This document shows positions 16,906 to 25,401 of a stretch of DNA of 64,000 nt, in pieces. Under the pieces are notes generated by a model, which was not told where the DNA came from, ran no database searches, and saw only the letters and a program-made list of their open reading frames with translations. Source of the DNA: JAHJDR01 sp964526915 (GTDB lineage: Bacteria > UBA10199 > JADGCS01). The position numbers and the translations under genes were made by a program. The number at the start of each line of letters is the position of its first letter. Position 1 is the first letter of the stretch. The DNA is taken from NCBI GenBank assembly GCA_964526915.1, contig CAZGMS010000072.1:9565-73564 (forward strand). The letters run 5' to 3'.

Positions 16906-17775
16906 CTACCCCAGAACAATACTATTTTTTCTTGGATCGTAGCAACATCCCATCCGCAGGCTGACAATGCGCACACCGCTTGCCCTTTGTGGCCCAATTT
17001 CTACAAATGAATTTAATGCCGTAATGCTACCCCCAATCCCCAGCGGCCCACAAAAAGTATTGTTCAGTGTTGCCGTAATCAATGCTTCAATCTCGTTTTC
17101 GTTTCCAAAAGTCTTGTTTGCCATAGCATCGAGCATGAGGCAAGTCGCTTCATAATGTGTTCTTCCTATCCCAACAGCAGGAACGCAGGGTGTACATCCA
17201 AGCAAACCTACCATTTCTACTGCCCAACCGGCAATTTCCGTGCTGATTCGAGAAGAATCGTGGTGGTGAAATACTCTATAGGTGCGGGATCGTATTTCCG
17301 GCCCCCCTCCAAGCATCATCACAGTCAAACGAAGCTGACTGCCTTTGATTGTTTTCATTCTAATCGGGGCAGATGTCAACATTCCCGAATCTTCGTAAAG
17401 CCCCTTTGTTTGTACGAGCCTTTCCATATCATTGCCACACACAGCCATCGGACGGCCTGGTAAAGCTCGCAAACCTGCTACAATACCATTATCGACAATT
17501 TCTAAAAGTTTTCCAACATTGCCTTCAATGTCAGCCTCATCACCTACCTCAAGCAAAACATGGGGCACCCCTGTATCGTTGCATAAAGGTAATTTGTTTT
17601 TTTCTGCGACGATCGCATTTTCTAATATCATCTCAAGAATCCACTTCGCTTTCTGCTCTGTTTCCCTCGCAATGGCATTCTCATAGGCCAGACGCTGATC
17701 ATGACGAAAACTTGTGCTCGCTTTTATCAATGCCTCGGCAGACGCTTCTAGAATTTCAGATAGTTTTATTGCCAC
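16906..17775 (-). CDS. class I fumarase/tartrate dehydratase-type hydratase, alpha subunit
   Basis: About 289 residues, the size of separate TtdA-like subunits. The iron-sulfur site of this family is matched by C65 in LPLCNDTG, C194 or C197 in LLGCTPCVPAVGIG, and C277 or C278 in SLRMGCCYD. The LGIGGSITAL block is also typical. I prefer the GTG beginning VAIKLSEIL because AAGGG stands about 5 bases before it. The family adds or removes water from C4 dicarboxylates such as fumarate/malate or tartrate/oxaloacetate with an oxygen-sensitive [4Fe-4S] cluster. The beta subunit is the next gene upstream. Its location in a glycan locus is unusual and implies a specialised substrate. Confidence 0.87.
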   Translation of the reverse strand: MAIKLSEILEASAEALIKASTSFRHDQRLAYENAIARETEQKAKWILEMILENAIVAEKNKLPLCNDTGVPHVLLEVGDEADIEGNVGKLLEIVDNGIVAGLRALPGRPMAVCGNDMERLVQTKGLYEDSGMLTSAPIRMKTIKGSQLRLTVMMLGGGPEIRSRTYRVFHHHDSSRISTEIAGWAVEMVGLLGCTPCVPAVGIGRTHYEATCLMLDAMANKTFGNENEIEALITATLNNTFCGPLGIGGSITALNSFVEIGPQRASGVRIVSLRMGCCYDPRKNSIVLG

Positions 17776-17796
17776 GCACACCCTTTTTAGTTCTGT

Positions 17797-18327
17797 TCAT
17801 TTGACATGAAAAATTGATTCCCCGTTGGCCGCGGCTATGATGCCGGGCAAGCCACGAATCGTTAATTCATGCAACGCTTCCATGCCCTCTTCTTCAAACG
17901 CTATCACCCTTTTAGAAATCAATCGACTCTGAAAAAGAGCTGATGTCGGCGGCACAACAATAAAAATGGCCCCATGTCTGGATATATCTTTGACTGTTTG
18001 CTTTTTAAGAACACCTTTTCCGATATGCAACCGAACACCCGCTTCAGACAGAATACCCATCGTTCCTTCGATTTCTTCTTTATTGCTTGAGGTTGGGCCA
18101 AAACCGGCTGGGCTAAAAGCGGCATGCATAAAAGCCGCACCTTCCATGGTAATCGGTAGTTCCGTTATCGTGCCATCTTTTATCATTTTAGCAATCTTCG
18201 GCAATATGGCATCTCTGGCGGTATAAACCACACCGTGTATTTCCACACGACTACCGACTAGCACATTCGACAAATCAGTCCTCACAGGTGTTTCAATTTT
18301 AAGAAGCAAATTAACACATCCTCTCAT
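17797..18327 (-). CDS. class I fumarase/tartrate dehydratase-type hydratase, beta subunit
   Basis: The 176 residues match the separate beta subunits of class I hydratases. The swivelling-domain signatures are present: VEIHGVVYTARDA (TARD around 36-39), AGFGPTSSNKEE in place of the usual GPTTS, and HIGKGVLKK. It pairs with the alpha subunit encoded about 20 bases downstream, and together they would form the active enzyme. The N-terminus is a little short compared with many relatives. The ATG has only a weak ribosome site, and an internal TTG preceded by AGAGGA is an alternative start. Function is by family; the true substrate is unknown. Confidence 0.85.
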   Translation of the reverse strand: MRGCVNLLLKIETPVRTDLSNVLVGSRVEIHGVVYTARDAILPKIAKMIKDGTITELPITMEGAAFMHAAFSPAGFGPTSSNKEEIEGTMGILSEAGVRLHIGKGVLKKQTVKDISRHGAIFIVVPPTSALFQSRLISKRVIAFEEEGMEALHELTIRGLPGIIAAANGESIFHVK

Positions 18328-18369
18328 GGCATATTAGGCATCTTGAAAATACAGATTAAAGCACGGCTA

Positions 18370-19512
18370 TTATTTTAAGATGAGTTTTAAGTAGGTTGCT
18401 TCATTTTCAATAACTCCGTATGCTTTTGCCCGACTGATGATTTTTTTCGCCCAGTGTTTGTGTGGGTTTATTTCATTCATTTTATTGGCCTTCACACTTT
18501 TAACCACACCTCCTGGTGTTTCTAATATTTGTAGGGCATCCTCAAATTCTTCCCTGATCACCGTCTGCATGGCATTGACATATTTGGCGTGCGAGGGGTG
18601 AATGATTGTTTTACCGACAAATCCATTGGCCTTATCAAGAATAACTTCCCTCATCAAGCCATCAACCGCTTCATTTAAGATCGGACTTCTGGTCAACAAA
18701 GAACGATGAATATCATCGGCCAATAAATTATCAAGATTATCCCCTTTGTGCACCAAAAAATACTCCCACACTGGTCCAGACACCGTGTAGTTATCTTCCT
18801 CTCTGCTGAAAAAATTCAACACATCAGACAAACAATCTTTGACTGTCAAGATATCATAAATGGAGTAGTTGATCCCTCGCCTCACTCCAAACATCGATGA
18901 AATATCAGTTCCTCCAATCCTGATATTCAGAACAAGTTTTTTAAAAGGCTCCATCATTGTTCTGATCTGACTCAACTCATCAGTTCTCAATTCCTTATAC
19001 GCTATTGTTTTTCCCTCAAGAATGGGCATGCCATACAAAGAAACTTTTAATTTACTATTCAGAGATTCAAGACAATTGAAGTACTCTTGACAATTATGAC
19101 TACAGAACTTGGGGAACGCAAATCCAGACAAAACGTTAGATTGTTCGCTCGTTAACTTCTCAACAAACCCCTTGAATTGCTCTGGATGACGCACGCGCAG
19201 AAAGATTAATGGTATTTCATCGTGTGTGATCGCCCCTAAAGCCAAGGCTTCTGCAATTTTGTTCAATTGACTTAACACACTGTTCTCGGCCACTGGCAAG
19301 ATCATTTCATCAACAGCATCTTCAAAGTCCATGACAATCGATGTTGCCTCAAGCACATCCTTTTTTAATAATTTATCAACAATATTTTGCGTGCCCGGCA
19401 TATAGAGTGTGGCGCCTAGACAATACTGCAACAAATCTTTATCAGTGAATTTGTTAAATTCTATTGGTTCCAAAAAAAATTGGGTGTTTGGATGATATCT
19501 GTGGTGCTTCAT
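18370..19512 (-). CDS. CitE/HpcH-HpaI-like TIM-barrel C-C bond lyase
   Basis: 380 residues with citrate-lyase-beta-type landmarks: MDFEDAV (61-67), FLRVRHP (104-110), GFAFPKF (130-136), MPILEGK (162-168), RIGGTDISSMFGVRRG (198-213), SGPVWEYF (245-252) and GKTIIHPSH (300-308). These provide the acidic metal ligands and the substrate-phosphate or CoA-binding arginines of the family. The GPVWEYF and GATLYMPG segments resemble the C-C bond lyases reported near tellurium-resistance (Ter) operons more than CitE itself, from memory. It is the first gene of the acid-metabolism island and could form or split a C-C bond with an acetyl or pyruvyl donor. Direction and substrate are unknown. Confidence 0.75.
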   Translation of the reverse strand: MKHHRYHPNTQFFLEPIEFNKFTDKDLLQYCLGATLYMPGTQNIVDKLLKKDVLEATSIVMDFEDAVDEMILPVAENSVLSQLNKIAEALALGAITHDEIPLIFLRVRHPEQFKGFVEKLTSEQSNVLSGFAFPKFCSHNCQEYFNCLESLNSKLKVSLYGMPILEGKTIAYKELRTDELSQIRTMMEPFKKLVLNIRIGGTDISSMFGVRRGINYSIYDILTVKDCLSDVLNFFSREEDNYTVSGPVWEYFLVHKGDNLDNLLADDIHRSLLTRSPILNEAVDGLMREVILDKANGFVGKTIIHPSHAKYVNAMQTVIREEFEDALQILETPGGVVKSVKANKMNEINPHKHWAKKIISRAKAYGVIENEATYLKLILK

Positions 19513-19600
19513 TTTTTTATTCCCGTAAAGACCTTGCCAAGACGATAGATTTCGCTTGCCACGCCATATTATTAATTTTCAAAACGATGTTCACACAAAA

Positions 19601-20677
19601 TCACAATACAGTGCCATATTTCATGGCTCGATACCTCACACAATAAAAATATAGCGAATAACTGATAAGGATAATGGTGAAAATAATAATGACTATACTG
19701 TTACTAAGTGTTTTAATATAATAAAAAGCCAGTGCGGCCAATATGATAGTCTGCAAATAATAAAAAAGTGTTATCGACTTCACCTCCCAACCCATCATGT
19801 GAAGCAACTGATACGGATGCATCCTGTGCGCCTGATATATTTTATGCCCCTGACACAGCCGCCAAATGACGGTAAACAATGTTTCCATTATAAAATTAGC
19901 AAATAAAATGGGCGTGATCAAAAAAGGTGTGTGTGATTGATCATAGTTAGCCGCCAAGATGGCAATGGCACCAAAAGAAAATCCCAAAAAAGTACTGCCC
20001 ACATCGCCCATAAATATGGTGCCTTTGGGAAAATTGAATATCAAAAAACCTAAAGCAGCGGCCGCCAACATATAACTCACATGAAACACAAAACCACTAC
20101 CCATCATGAACGTAATCAGTGTAAAACCCAGCCCCACCAGCACAGCCGTACCTGCAGCCAAACCATTGATCCCATCCATAAAGTTAAAGGCGTTTGTGAT
20201 GCCCACAATCCATAAAATGGTCAGCGGATAACCCCATATTCCCAACTCTACATTTCCGAAATAAGGAATGGTGAGCTTTTTGATTGTGAGGCCAAAGGCC
20301 ATCAGTATGATCACGCCAACAAACTGACTGAGGAACTTATAGGCAAAGGCCTTATTAGTGATGTCATCATACAAACTGACAACAGCAATCATGAGAGATG
20401 ATAAAAACAAACCCCAGTATGGCTTGGCGCCCACAAAATTATCATTCTGCAAAACATAGTAGAGCAAAATGCCTATGCAATACGATACGACAATGGCAAT
20501 TCCTCCACTACGAGGTATAGCACCCGTGTGAGAACTTCTTGCACACGCTGTATCCATGATCCTGACATATTTACGGCAAAGATATGTAAAGCATGCTGAC
20601 AAAAATACCAGCATGATAAAAAAAGCGGTATTCGAAACATAAAACATGCTATGATTTTTCAAAAGTTCTGTCAGCAT
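19601..20677 (-). CDS. WecA/WbpL-like polytopic phosphoglycosyl transferase (second initiating enzyme)
   Basis: 358 residues with about ten to eleven transmembrane segments and all hallmark loops of the MraY/WecA superfamily. These are PRSGGIA (55-61), the Mg-binding DD at 104-105 in SLYDDITNK, NAFNFMDGING (162-172), MGDVGS (223-228), and the HRMH histidine motif (284-287). It transfers an N-acetylhexosamine-1-phosphate type group from a UDP donor to undecaprenyl phosphate. The upstream neighbours (epimerase, WbuB-like GT, WecB) resemble the group ending in wbpL in Pseudomonas O-antigen loci. It overlaps the epimerase gene by 7 bases. The PglC-like enzyme near 4.5 kb does the same type of step by unrelated means. 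Confidence 0.9.
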   Translation of the reverse strand: MLTELLKNHSMFYVSNTAFFIMLVFLSACFTYLCRKYVRIMDTACARSSHTGAIPRSGGIAIVVSYCIGILLYYVLQNDNFVGAKPYWGLFLSSLMIAVVSLYDDITNKAFAYKFLSQFVGVIILMAFGLTIKKLTIPYFGNVELGIWGYPLTILWIVGITNAFNFMDGINGLAAGTAVLVGLGFTLITFMMGSGFVFHVSYMLAAAALGFLIFNFPKGTIFMGDVGSTFLGFSFGAIAILAANYDQSHTPFLITPILFANFIMETLFTVIWRLCQGHKIYQAHRMHPYQLLHMMGWEVKSITLFYYLQTIILAALAFYYIKTLSNSIVIIIFTIILISYSLYFYCVRYRAMKYGTVL

Positions 20678-21630
20678 ATCGCCTTATTGTTATACCATGT
20701 CACTGTTTCTTTTAGTGCGTCGTTCATAGAGCATGGTGGTTTCCATCCCAACAATCGAGTGGACTTTGATCGGTCAATTTCGAGCGAACAACACAATCGT
20801 TGATAAAGCCCTTTTTTCCCAAGCAAAAAAGCTCCTCGCCTCACAATCGCCTTATCTATGTTGAAAATACGCGCAGGTCTGCCCATATTATGAGCAATCA
20901 TCTTAATCAAGTCGGGAACAGTCACAGATTCCGCATCAGAAGCCAGAAATACATTCCCACCTGCTTTTGCATTTGTCAGGCAATGCACTATCAAATCGCA
21001 TAGATTTCCCACACTAATCATGTGGCGCACATTCTGAAAACGCCCCAGAGGAAGCGGAACACCCTTTTGAGCAAGCCACAACAGCCTGAGAAAATTACCC
21101 TTCACACCAGGGCCATAAACCAAAGGTGTACGGATGATCACAACCCCCATTTTCGTTTCGGCCTGAATGCGCAATAGTGCCTGCTCTGCTTTGAACTTGG
21201 ACTTGGCATAGGCACCTTCTGGCTTAGGATCATCTTCTTCTGTAAATGGCTTTTCAAAGGTTTCTTCACCATTTACTTTTATTGTGCTTAAAAAAACAAA
21301 CTTTTTTACCCCATGTCCTGCCGCCGCCTGCGCAAATTTTTCTGTAACGACTGCATTAACCAAGTCATATTCATCTTTATTGTCAGTTTTTTCAATTTCA
21401 TGAACTTTGGCCGCTAAATGAACAATCACTTCACAGTCTTTTAAATACCGATCCCAGTCATCAACGGCCTGGGCATCGGACACTTGGATATAATCCACCA
21501 CATCGGACAAAGTCGTTTGCCTTTTCGGAAGCCTTCCCATCCCTCTCACCAAAAATCCATTATCAACCAGATGGCGAGCCAAATGTTGTCCCACAAAACC
21601 AGAAATACCTGTCACCAATACCTTTTTCAT
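20671..21630 (-). CDS. NAD-dependent sugar epimerase/dehydratase (SDR)
   Basis: About 319 residues with an extended short-chain dehydrogenase fold. The dinucleotide motif GISGFVG is at 8-14, a serine-containing FVFLSTIKVNG precedes it to form the triad, and the catalytic Y141-x-x-x-K145 lies in GAYAKSKFK. The ATG chosen gives a 4-base ATGA overlap with the WbuB-like gene and starts directly with MKKVLVTG. The frame extends further upstream but only within that gene. Homologues beside WbpL-type transferases (WbpV/WbjF-like) epimerise or reduce UDP-HexNAc derivatives. The exact sugar is not readable. With WecB and WbuB nearby, an L-FucNAc- or QuiNAc-type sugar is a fair guess. Confidence 0.86.
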   Translation of the reverse strand: MKKVLVTGISGFVGQHLARHLVDNGFLVRGMGRLPKRQTTLSDVVDYIQVSDAQAVDDWDRYLKDCEVIVHLAAKVHEIEKTDNKDEYDLVNAVVTEKFAQAAAGHGVKKFVFLSTIKVNGEETFEKPFTEEDDPKPEGAYAKSKFKAEQALLRIQAETKMGVVIIRTPLVYGPGVKGNFLRLLWLAQKGVPLPLGRFQNVRHMISVGNLCDLIVHCLTNAKAGGNVFLASDAESVTVPDLIKMIAHNMGRPARIFNIDKAIVRRGAFLLGKKGLYQRLCCSLEIDRSKSTRLLGWKPPCSMNDALKETVTWYNNKAIC

Positions 21631-22880
21631 TGCTCTACTACTGCCTGAATTCCTTTTTGACCCAGAACCAGCGGTTCCAACACAGCGACCATTTTTTTTG
21701 CCTGTTCTTCTCGTGTGTGTGTCTTGGCCGCCATCAGACTTTGTTTTGCATATTGAAGTCGCCATTCGTTATTTTCAAATAAACGCACTACAGCGCAACT
21801 CAGAGCAACAGCATCTTCAGGCAAAACACAAACACCAACTTTTTCTGAATCTATAATATGACTGAGCTCTCCCTTTGGCCCTGCAAATAAAATAGGCAAC
21901 CCCATACCCATGGCTTCAAAAACCTTCGAAGGGATTACTGTTTCAAAAACAGGAGTGTTTTTTAGGCTCACCAACGCCACATCACATAAGCTCCAGAATC
22001 TTGGCATTTCAGATTTGGGTTGGGCCGCAAGAAACGTCACATTGGTCAGTCCCATCTGTGCTGTTTTTTCCTGCAGTCCTTTCTTTGTAGCACCATCTCC
22101 AACGAACAAAAAATGAATAGACGGTTTATCTTCCATCTTTTTGGCTGTCTCTAAAATTGTTTCCAAAGCATGTGCCAAACCATGTGTACCCAGATAACCT
22201 ACAATAAATTTTTGGTTTAGTGAATATTGTTTGAGAAGTTCTTTATCTTTTCCTCTGGGAGAATAGCGACTCAAATCCACACCATTGATCACCACTGAAA
22301 TCTTGTTTTCGGGAATTCTCCTTTTAACCAAATCGTCTTTAAAGGCATTTGTCAACGCCACCACAGCCGCCGCTTTGTGATACAAAAACAACTCAACTTT
22401 TTCGATCATCCGTAAAACAAGTCCTTGTTTCATAGCACCCACCGCGGCGATAGAAGCAGGCCACAAATCACCTAACTCAAAGACAAAAGGCACTCTTTTG
22501 CAGAATGCCGCCGCCCACCCACCCACTGCTGCAAAAAACTGTGGGGATGTAGCAATGATCAAATCTGGTTTTTTTTGAAATAAAGCCACCCCAAAAGCCA
22601 TAAACATATACGATATAAAATCCAGAGTTCTTAAAAGAAAACCTTCGTTTGCAGAAATATATGTTTTCACCCGAATGACTCTAATACCTGACATCATTTC
22701 TGTCTGATACCATTTGTTTTTATAACCAGCATATACTTTTCCCTGCGGAAAATTGGGGGCACACGAAATAACAGTCACTTGGTGACCCCAACGCACCCAA
22801 TAGCAGGCCCGCTCAAAAACACGCGAGGCAGAAGCGTTGACTTCAGGAGGAAAATTGTCTGAAAAGAAAAGAATGTTCAT
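21627..22880 (-). CDS. WbuB-like GT4 glycosyltransferase
   Basis: About 417 residues. The N-terminus NILFFSDNFPPEVNASASR, the VISCAPNFPQGK segment and FELGDLWPASI are characteristic of the WbuB/WbwH branch of GT4, known for transferring L-FucNAc or similar 6-deoxy amino sugars. The donor-domain signature TVIPSKVFEAMGMGLPILFAG carries the conserved glutamate. The start forms ATGA with the upstream WecB gene. Its neighbours (2-epimerase, sugar epimerase, WbpL-like transferase) make it likely that this enzyme adds the second sugar to the WbpL-type lipid intermediate. Sugar identity is inferred from relatives only. Confidence 0.9.
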   Translation of the reverse strand: MNILFFSDNFPPEVNASASRVFERACYWVRWGHQVTVISCAPNFPQGKVYAGYKNKWYQTEMMSGIRVIRVKTYISANEGFLLRTLDFISYMFMAFGVALFQKKPDLIIATSPQFFAAVGGWAAAFCKRVPFVFELGDLWPASIAAVGAMKQGLVLRMIEKVELFLYHKAAAVVALTNAFKDDLVKRRIPENKISVVINGVDLSRYSPRGKDKELLKQYSLNQKFIVGYLGTHGLAHALETILETAKKMEDKPSIHFLFVGDGATKKGLQEKTAQMGLTNVTFLAAQPKSEMPRFWSLCDVALVSLKNTPVFETVIPSKVFEAMGMGLPILFAGPKGELSHIIDSEKVGVCVLPEDAVALSCAVVRLFENNEWRLQYAKQSLMAAKTHTREEQAKKMVAVLEPLVLGQKGIQAVVEQ

Positions 22881-24001
22881 ACGCCACAAGGCACGCTCAC
22901 AAAGAGGTGTTTTAGCACATCAACAATGCGTTCTCCAGACTTGCCATCCCACAAATCAGGAATACGGCCTTTTTTCCACTGCCCAGCGAGTATCTGATCA
23001 ACGGCATGGATAATACGAGTGGGATCACTCCCCACAATCTCATTGGTCCCCACAGTCACCGTCACAGGGCGCTCAGTATTCCCTCTCATGGTGATACAGG
23101 GAATCCCCAAAACGGTAGTTTCTTCCTGAACACCACCCGAATCAGTCAATACAAATTTGGCGGCCGCGGTGAGCCTGATCATCTCATGATACGATACAGG
23201 CTCCAACTGGTGAATATTTTTCAATTGCTCCCATTGCGGAGCCAAACCAAATTGGTCAATCATCTTGATCGTTCTGGGATGAACAGGAAAAACAATTTTT
23301 ATCCGATTCTGAATGTGAGCAAAAGCCTTTAGCAAGCCTTTTAGTACCATGGCATGATCAACATTAGATGGTCTGTGAAGTGTCATGAGGCAATACTGGC
23401 CTTTTTGAATATGGAGTCGTTCCAAAATATCAGATGTTTGGGCCTGAGGAAAATTTCTGAGCAAGGTGTCAATCATGACATTGCCCACAAAATATATTTT
23501 GTGAGAAGGAACTCCTTCACGTAGCAAATTGTCTTGAGCTTCCTGTTCCGTTACAAAAAAATAATCACTAATGGCATCAGTCACCTTGCGATTGATTTCC
23601 TCAGGCATTTCATCATCGTAACTCCTGAGCCCCGCTTCGACATGAGCCACTGGAACAGAGAGCTTCTTGGCTGTAATTGCACAGGCCATCGTGGAATTAA
23701 CATCGCCAACAACAAGCACCAAAGCAGGCTTCTGTTTGAGAAGCATCTCTTCAAAACGAACCATGATGTTTGCTGTCTGTACAGCGTGCGTGCCGGAGCC
23801 CACTTCCAGATGAACATCCGGCTGGGGCAGACCCAACTCCTCAAAGAATCGCCCAGACATTCTCTGATCATAGTGCTGGCCGGTGTGAACCAACAGTGGA
23901 GTCATGCCTGTGACGCAAGCTTTCATGGAGGTCACAAGAGAAGCCACTTTCATAAAATTGGGGCGCGCCCCACAAACGATCGCAATTTTTTTTGTTATCA
24001 C
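22877..24001 (-). CDS. wecB: UDP-N-acetylglucosamine 2-epimerase (non-hydrolysing)
   Basis: 374 residues, the normal length. Landmarks are IAIVCGARPNFMK at the N-terminus, HTGQHYD, VEAGLRSYDDEMPEEINR, TLHRPSNVD and LTDSGGVQEE, carrying the conserved acidic residues and histidine of the WecB fold. The enzyme interconverts UDP-GlcNAc and UDP-ManNAc, or a C2-epimer of a related UDP-2-acetamido sugar. The first codon is GTG, with AAGGTG upstream and a GTGA overlap with the membrane transferase gene. No UDP-ManNAc dehydrogenase (WecC) is visible in the window, so the product probably stays a ManNAc-type sugar or feeds the nearby 6-deoxy pathway. Confidence 0.92.
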   Translation of the reverse strand: MITKKIAIVCGARPNFMKVASLVTSMKACVTGMTPLLVHTGQHYDQRMSGRFFEELGLPQPDVHLEVGSGTHAVQTANIMVRFEEMLLKQKPALVLVVGDVNSTMACAITAKKLSVPVAHVEAGLRSYDDEMPEEINRKVTDAISDYFFVTEQEAQDNLLREGVPSHKIYFVGNVMIDTLLRNFPQAQTSDILERLHIQKGQYCLMTLHRPSNVDHAMVLKGLLKAFAHIQNRIKIVFPVHPRTIKMIDQFGLAPQWEQLKNIHQLEPVSYHEMIRLTAAAKFVLTDSGGVQEETTVLGIPCITMRGNTERPVTVTVGTNEIVGSDPTRIIHAVDQILAGQWKKGRIPDLWDGKSGERIVDVLKHLFVSVPCGV

Positions 24002-25401
24002 ACAACCACACCTTTCAAAATAATGTCGCCTGGCTTCCTAAACACTTTATCATATAACCAGACCAAAGCTGCCGCATCCAAGATTAAAATAGCAAAATAC
24101 GCCGCAAACATATAACGTTGCTCGTAATGCGTGGGTAAATGAATGGCTATTTTATACAAATACAATAACAACAGAATTGATATTTGTCGAAACTCCTTCC
24201 GATAAAAAATCAAAGCCAACATGACCAATAAAAACATAACAATAACAATCGCTGTAAAACAAACATGAATAAAAGCCTTAGCCGTAAATGATTCTGATGT
24301 TGCAGCATCTAACAACATCATTGATACTAATCTTTTAAGCAAAACTTTTGCATAATATTCCGGGTGCGCCTTAACGACTTGCATGGCATCGTCCATCAAG
24401 AGATCCGATGACTCCTTGACCCACCGTGGGCCATCATATCCCAGCTCATGTAATCTCTTTTGACCGGCATCATCAGAGTTTTCAAAACCATAGGAATTTG
24501 GATACTCACCCAACCCTTCCCAAAAGCCTTCCCCTGTATTGGACCAATAATCATAATGCCCTGTGCTTTTTTGATACAAAATTGAAAACGGAGCACCAAA
24601 GAAAACCACAACAATAAGAAACATCGATACTGAATTAGCAAAACTAACAAACAATGTTTTCTTTTGAAGCAATAAATAGACAAAATACACACCTGGCAAA
24701 AATATGATGAATGGTCTAAACCAACAAAAAAATGCAATGGATACGCCTGACAAAACAACCCACACAAGAGATCTTTCACTATGAAATATTTTTAATGAGA
24801 AATAAGTTGCTGTAATCATTCCCCACAATTCAAAAACATCACGACTAGCCACAGAGGACAGTAAAATAAATGGTACAAATAATATATACAAGACTGAAGA
24901 AAGGTATGCTATGGATGAACGCATAAAAATAAGTTCAGCGATCAAAAACACAAGCACAGCCATAAATGAATCAAAGATAATTTGAATAATCTGCAGTGGC
25001 AGAAAACTTTTTGGAAATATTTTCCAGAAGATCCCAAGAACAATTGCATAACCTGGAACATCTGTTAGAAGCGGGAAGGTATAATCACTGTTGGTTTTAT
25101 TGAGAATTGCCTCCCTTTGAAAATAATCCACATTGATTCTCTTTTCCTTCATATTCAAAAGATTTTTGTAGGCCTGAGAATCTGGATCTTTAGGGCTCTT
25201 CCAATCTAATTCTCCGCCTGACTTAAAACCAATTCCATCGGCAATATTGCTTGCAATAGTATATTGTTCGCCCATACGACCAGAATCGAAATAGAGATCA
25301 TGAAAGACAAATAAACCAACAACCCTTACCGCAAGAGCTATGAGAAACAATATAAGTAATGTATTTTTCATCGTTCTATACAAAGAAACCGGAAACTCCA
25401 T
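23998..25401 (-). CDS. ArnT/GT39-like membrane glycosyltransferase using a polyprenyl-linked donor
   Basis: About 460 residues with roughly ten hydrophobic segments. A large first hydrophilic loop contains RMGEQYTIASNIADGIG, matching the acidic motif of the PMT/ArnT superfamily, whose members act on the periplasmic side with polyprenyl-phosphate sugars as donors. The frame allows an ATG at MEFPVSL, with AGGTGA just ahead but overlapping the WecE gene by 26 bases. A second ATG ten codons later (MKNTLL) lies 4 bases beyond the WecE stop and gives a more typical N-terminus. An ArnC/GtrB-like gene four genes upstream could supply its Und-P-sugar donor. The acceptor is unknown. Confidence 0.75.
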   Translation of the reverse strand: MEFPVSLYRTMKNTLLILFLIALAVRVVGLFVFHDLYFDSGRMGEQYTIASNIADGIGFKSGGELDWKSPKDPDSQAYKNLLNMKEKRINVDYFQREAILNKTNSDYTFPLLTDVPGYAIVLGIFWKIFPKSFLPLQIIQIIFDSFMAVLVFLIAELIFMRSSIAYLSSVLYILFVPFILLSSVASRDVFELWGMITATYFSLKIFHSERSLVWVVLSGVSIAFFCWFRPFIIFLPGVYFVYLLLQKKTLFVSFANSVSMFLIVVVFFGAPFSILYQKSTGHYDYWSNTGEGFWEGLGEYPNSYGFENSDDAGQKRLHELGYDGPRWVKESSDLLMDDAMQVVKAHPEYYAKVLLKRLVSMMLLDAATSESFTAKAFIHVCFTAIVIVMFLLVMLALIFYRKEFRQISILLLLYLYKIAIHLPTHYEQRYMFAAYFAILILDAAALVWLYDKVFRKPGDIILKGVVV

